Below are positions 61,601 to 64,000 of a DNA stretch of 64,000 nucleotides, piece by piece (the first letter of the stretch is position 1; the number at the start of each line of letters is the position of its first letter). Source of the stretch: JAIBAJ01 sp965284645 (GTDB lineage: Bacteria > Bacteroidota > Bacteroidia > JAIBAJ01); the NCBI GenBank assembly GCA_965284645.1, contig OZ260106.1, positions 2,604,001 through 2,668,000 on the forward strand, given 5' to 3'. A model generated the notes under the pieces. That model was not told the DNA's origin. It worked only from the letters and a program-made list of their open reading frames with translations, and searched no databases. Both the position numbers and the translations under genes were made by a program.

Positions 61601-64000
61601 AGATGCCAATACAGGCGCCATTATCCCATCGAGCAGCACACCAGGCACCTACACTGTTACATATACTGTAGCAGCAGCAGGCGGATGTGCATCCATCAGC
61701 ACTACGGCGAGTGTAACCATTACAGCTCAGCCAACAGCATCGATTAGTTATAGCGGAACACCTTTCTGTACGAACGGTACCACAGGTTCGGTGACCTTGA
61801 CAGGCACAACAGGTGGCAGCTACAGTTCTACTTCGGGACTGACCCTAGATGCCAATACCGGCGATATCAATCCAACGACAAGCACCCCCGGCACCTACAC
61901 GGTAACTTATACCATTGCAGCAAGCGCAGGCTGCGGAGCGGTAACGGCAACCACATCGGTAACGGTTAATGCCGCACCAACAGCTACGATTAGCTATGCT
62001 ACTCCATTCTGCACAGGCACTACTGCTGCACAGAACCCAACTTTAACGGGTACATCGGGTGGCAGCTACAGCTCAACAGCAGGATTAACGCTAGATGCCA
62101 ATACAGGCGCTATTATCCCATCTAGCAGCACACCAGGTACATACACGGTTACTTATACTGTAGCAGCAGCAGGCGGATGTGCCTCGATTAGCACTACGGC
62201 GAGTGTAACCATTACAGCTCAGCCAACTGCATCGATTAGTTATAGCGGAACACCTTTCTGTACGAACGGAACAACAGGTTCGGTAACCTTGACAGGCACA
62301 ACAGGTGGTAGCTACAGTTCTACTTCGGGACTGAGTCTAGATGCCAATACCGGCGATATCAATCCAACGACAAGCACCCCTGGCACCTACACGGTAACTT
62401 ATACCATTGCTGCAAGCGCAGGCTGCGGAGCGGTAACGGCAACCACATCGGTAACGGTTAATGCCGCACCAACAGCTACGATTAGCTATAACGGACCATA
62501 TTGTACGAGTGAACTTATTGGCCAGAATCCATTAATTACAGGCAATGCTGGTGGAACCTTTGCATCTGTTCCCACAGGCCTATCCATTAATGGAACGACA
62601 GGAACGATCAATCCTTCGACCAGCATTGCAGGAACCTACACGATAACTTATACAGTTCCAGCGGTAAGTGGATGTAGTTCTGTTTCGGCTAATGCTACGG
62701 TTGTAATCAATGCCTTGCCGCTTGTTTCGTTTACTGGATTAGCCTCCAGCTATTGTCAAGGCGCTACCATCAGTAGTTTGGTTGGAACACCTTCAGGAGG
62801 TAGTTTTGCAGGATTGGGAGTGGTAGGAAATAACTTTGATCCAAGTTTAACCACAGCGGGTCAGGTTTCGGTGACCTACACCTTTACCGATGTGAATGGC
62901 TGTACGGCGAGTTCGGTACAACAAACTACGATTAATGCTAATCCAGTAGTAAGTTTTGCGAGCTTGAACCCACTTTGTGTAAACGACCAAGCCCTTGTAT
63001 TGTCTGGAGGTTTGCCAACAGGAGGTGTTTATTCTGGTCCGGGAGTGACAGCAGGTACATTTGACCCGTCAGTTGCAGGCTCAGGGGTACATACTTTGGT
63101 ATATACCTTCACTGACGCAAATGGTTGCAGCGGAATTGCAAATCAGACCATTACAGTTAATGCATTGCCTGTTGTAGAACTTCAAGGTTTGGATTTAGCT
63201 TATTGTTTGAATGCGGCTCCAGATTCCATTTTTGGTTTCCCATCGGGTGGTGGCACTTTCTCTGGAACTGGTGTGGTCGGAGGGTCTTTTGATCCTTTCG
63301 TTGCGGGAGTTGGACAACATACTATAACTTACACTTATACTGATGCAAATGGCTGTAGAAATACAGATTCCAAGGTGACTACGGTAAATGGATTACCATC
63401 AGTTAGTTTCACTGGTCTACCTCCATTTGTTTGTGAAGGAAGTTCTTCCCTAACTCTAACTGGAAATCCGAGTGGTGGAACTTTTGTTGGTCCTGGTATT
63501 TCTGGCAACCAATTTGATCCTTCACAATTGGCAAATGGCAACCAAACAGTGATTTATAATTTTACAGATAACTTAGGTTGTGCGGGCGCTGATACACAAG
63601 TTGTATTTATAAATAGTTTGCCAGTTGTTACTCTTACTGGTTTGGATCCTACTTATTGCACTAGCTCATTTTCAGATGTATTAGTTGGTACACCATCTGG
63701 TGGAACCTTGCTAGGTTCAGGCATTACAGGAAATACTTTTGATCCGAGTACTGCAAACCTTGGTTTAAATTCAATTTCGTACACCTTCACAGATAATAAT
63801 GGATGTTCAAATACGGCTACATTAACTACCCAAGTTAGCGCAGTACCATCTATTTCAATCACTACTCCAAATAATAACACTTCTATTTGTAATGGTTCAG
63901 ATATTTTGTTGACTGCTTCACCTGGATTTGTTTCTTATACATGGAGTGATGCAAATGGTACGATTGGGACAAGTCAAACAGCAATTGTGAATCAAGCAGG
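55605..64000 (+). CDS. Giant secreted repeat protein (over 2,798 aa visible), 3' end beyond window
   Basis: Starts MRNQLHILVGLISLSLFGYS (signal peptide). The parts of the frame I checked are open and it still reads T-I-G-T-S-Q-T at the right edge, so the gene is partial. Order: a ~140-aa N-terminal domain; about three ~90-aa Ig-like units (C-V-N-x-x-I-x-x-I-x-Y ... LPPGVNGSFSGGLITISGTP); several ~85-aa units (C-x-G-x-x-T-x-x-T-F); ~80-aa units opening VSFTGL-x-x-x-YC; then 12 near-identical 82-aa modules at 59517-62468; then further GL-x-x-x-YC units. No T9SS tail is visible yet. Probably a surface adhesin or filament like its neighbours. I saw no frame break, though I did not translate every base. 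Confidence 0.88.
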   Translation, partial: MRNQLHILVGLISLSLFGYSYVYSQCANGNNQGPYVFSCNSENVIFPMNQGDYALFPVISGIGYNFNTSGTVYNTQIWGSVNGAGGATSFLQDNNNIAGNNESIDWVATYTGTIGVAANFNDCNSWNGTSANLRYRQLTTISNTTSSADMCTGTSRPLTYSLSGNNSNPTPSWSISAGGGSISGSTYSAGSYSGSVTITATLGVCSSNVTFNVIPNNTISLQSPIGSNNQTVCVNSAISNISYTTTGATGASFTNLPPGVNGSFSGGLITISGTPLTTSGSPFSYTVQLTGGCGNVSATGIIAVSPSNSISLSSPVGSDNQTLCVNGAFSNITYNTTGAVGATVTGLPSGITSNFSSNTVIISGSPTQSGTFPYTVSLNGGCGNLNANGIITVSPIHSLTLNSALGTDNQNVCVNSNITSVVYSIGGGATGAFISGGAFPPGVTGNLSGSNFIISGTPNATGVYSVNLTTTGNSCLIATTTVTITVNAYPVVSLNNLAPSICNGDNTNIDLISNIPGTVWDWTVVGTGTTAGQSNQTGSPATSISQLITGSGTVTYSVSGNSNGCISNAGSSSVTVSPSPNGLLNGTTTICEGDNTTLTFVSTSGTGPFDFTYNPGNILVTGVNSGYTFSVSPTSSTTYSLAGLSDANSCSRSIGFGGSAVVSVNPLPLGSLTGATTICSGTSTDLTFVATAGTSPFDVVYTDGNSNFTLNGILDGATFSVSPTNTTSYSIVSINDANCTNPSVNNLPQTISVNPLPQGVISGTQPICIGQSTNITFNFTSGTGPFDIVYSDGTNSYNLSGVTNGQTLSVSPITNTTYTLVSIIDANLCSRSTALTNGGAIITVNPLPSVTLIGLNPSYCISSPIESLTGFPSGGTIAGTGITGSDFDPSSAGVGGPYNITYTYTDGNGCTNSTSESTTVFDLPIVSFTGLNGPYCASQTTPVPLSGNPVGGTFSGSGISGNDFFPSTAQVGSNAITYSFTDGNGCTNTSVQTETVIGIQVVSFSGLASSYCEDDATASNLIGNPIGGVFSGNGISGNLFTPSSAGVGSHPITYTYIDGNGCQGTSLQTAIVNALPIVNVSSSNNSYCISTPSIQFTGFPLGGTYSSLPVPGAMSGSTFDPSIGGLGNHTISYSFTDLNGCSNTGSTTITINDLPVVSFSINSDYCESSGAVSLSGSPVGGTFTGTGISGGSFYPSIAGVGGPYTITYSYTDGAGCSNSTSQTTSVSASPVITLLPYPPTCSDAAPFALSGGSPAGGTYSGPGVSGNNFDPSIAGPGTHIITYTYSNPGCSPGSASTNLVVSPAPTATISYATPFCTGTTAAQNPTLTGTSGGSYSSTAGLTLDANTGAIIPSSSTPGTYTVTYTVAAAGGCASISTTASVSITAQPTASISYSGTPFCTNGTTGSVTLTGTTGGSYSSTSGLTLDANTGDIDPTTSTPGTYTVTYTIAASTGCGAVTATTSVTVNASPTATISYATPFCTGTTAAQNPTLTGTSGGSYSSTAGLTLDANTGAIIPSSSTPGTYTVTYTVAAAGGCASISTTASVSITAQPTASISYSGTPFCTNGTTGSVTLTGTTGGSYSSTSGLTLDANTGDIDPTTSTPGTYTVTYTIAASAGCGAVTATTSITITAEPTATISYATPFCTGTTAAQNPTLTGTSGGSYSSTAGLTLDANTGAIIPSSSTPGTYTVTYTVAAAGGCASISTTASVTITAQPTASISYSGTPFCTNGTTGSVTLTGTTGGSYSSTSGLTLDANTGDIDPTTSTPGTYTVTYTIAASAGCGAVTATTSVTVNTAPIATISYATPFCTGTTAAQNPTLTGTSGGSYSSTAGLTLDANTGAIIPSSSTPGTYTVTYTVAAAGGCASINTTASVTITAQPTASINYSGTPFCTNGTTGSVTLTGTTGGSYSSTSGLSLDANTGDINPTTSTPGTYTVTYTIAASTGCGAVTATTSVTVNTAPTATISYATPFCTGTTAAQNPTLTGTSGGSYSSTAGLTLDANTGAIIPSSSTPGTYTVTYTVAAAGGCASISTTASVTITAQPTASISYSGTPFCTNGTTGSVTLTGTTGGSYSSTSGLTLDANTGDINPTTSTPGTYTVTYTIAASAGCGAVTATTSVTVNAAPTATISYATPFCTGTTAAQNPTLTGTSGGSYSSTAGLTLDANTGAIIPSSSTPGTYTVTYTVAAAGGCASISTTASVTITAQPTASISYSGTPFCTNGTTGSVTLTGTTGGSYSSTSGLSLDANTGDINPTTSTPGTYTVTYTIAASAGCGAVTATTSVTVNAAPTATISYNGPYCTSELIGQNPLITGNAGGTFASVPTGLSINGTTGTINPSTSIAGTYTITYTVPAVSGCSSVSANATVVINALPLVSFTGLASSYCQGATISSLVGTPSGGSFAGLGVVGNNFDPSLTTAGQVSVTYTFTDVNGCTASSVQQTTINANPVVSFASLNPLCVNDQALVLSGGLPTGGVYSGPGVTAGTFDPSVAGSGVHTLVYTFTDANGCSGIANQTITVNALPVVELQGLDLAYCLNAAPDSIFGFPSGGGTFSGTGVVGGSFDPFVAGVGQHTITYTYTDANGCRNTDSKVTTVNGLPSVSFTGLPPFVCEGSSSLTLTGNPSGGTFVGPGISGNQFDPSQLANGNQTVIYNFTDNLGCAGADTQVVFINSLPVVTLTGLDPTYCTSSFSDVLVGTPSGGTLLGSGITGNTFDPSTANLGLNSISYTFTDNNGCSNTATLTTQVSAVPSISITTPNNNTSICNGSDILLTASPGFVSYTWSDANGTIGTSQTAIVNQA
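59517..62468 (+). repeat. Six tandem 492-bp repeats (12 modules of 246 bp, types A and B alternating)
   Basis: The landmark TCGATTAGTTATAGCGG or its variant falls at 59772, 60264, 60756, 61248, 61740 and 62232, exactly 492 bp apart. Each unit encodes an A module (P-T-A-T-I-S-Y-A-T-P-F-C-T-G-T-T) and a B module (P-T-A-S-I-S-Y-S-G-T-P-F-C-T-N-G-T-T), each 82 codons. Copies differ only at scattered bases, many silent. A decayed seventh A module starts at 62469. Confidence 0.93.

Overview
The window looks like a chromosomal segment from a gliding-type member of the Bacteroidota (Flavobacteriales, Chitinophagales or Sphingobacteriales-like). The evidence is: AT-leaning DNA; TAnnTTTG-type -7 promoter boxes a few bases before many start codons and almost no Shine-Dalgarno sequences; secreted proteins with type 9 secretion system (T9SS) sorting domains (both the 'YPNP' type A tail and the gliding-motility CHU_C type B tail); SprB repeats; DUF4476 and DUF4468 proteins; and a DUF4369/TlpA thioredoxin. 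No species can be named from the sequence alone.

Layout. 1-4.6 kb: a retropepsin-like protease (cut by the left edge) and pyruvate carboxylase. 5.1-8.2 kb: an accessory island of three small genes (hypothetical secreted protein, OXA-like class D beta-lactamase, CPBP membrane protease), each followed by a related ~126-bp imperfect palindrome resembling integron attC sites, then ~400 bp of strictly 21-bp-periodic degenerate repeats. 8.3-19.6 kb: housekeeping genes (fatty acid hydroxylase family, SRPBCC protein, alanine dehydrogenase, Amt, HIT, GreA, aminotransferase) and a pair of TPR proteins, the second with the TPR / beta-propeller / CRD / OmpA architecture of PorE, a T9SS-associated protein; then an Ogt methyltransferase. 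19.8-31.8 kb: a DOPA-dioxygenase-like protein, a 1,275-aa T9SS cargo protein, thiolase, hemolysin III, deoxynucleoside kinase, a dnaX gene interrupted at a run of ten A, and a T9SS subtilase interrupted by one in-frame stop. 32-42 kb: TypA, DUF4476, an Ala-type alkyltransferase-like protein, DUF4468, a Cu-type P-ATPase, a flippase-like membrane protein, TlpA-like and MltG.

42.6-64 kb is a co-directional block of giant secreted adhesin-like genes: a 735-aa CHU_C protein, a small secreted protein, two SprB-repeat/CHU_C proteins (1,298 and 1,889 aa), a DUF1801 gene directly abutting them, and a further gene that stays open for about 2,800 codons to the right edge. That last gene contains six perfectly phased 492-bp (164-codon) repeats at 59517-62468.

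Between genes lie two families of interspersed elements: (A) ~140-180 bp AT-rich palindromic, MITE-like elements with AACCCAAATTA-type ends (four copies), and (B) ~150-210 bp GC-rich structured elements in four two-copy subfamilies (eight copies) that share a core such as 'GGGATAGCAGCGGAAA ... AGCCCGGCC'. The most rewarding items to follow up are the dnaX A10 slippage site, the attC-like cassette array, the 21-bp periodic array, the structured repeat family B and the 492-bp array in the giant adhesin.
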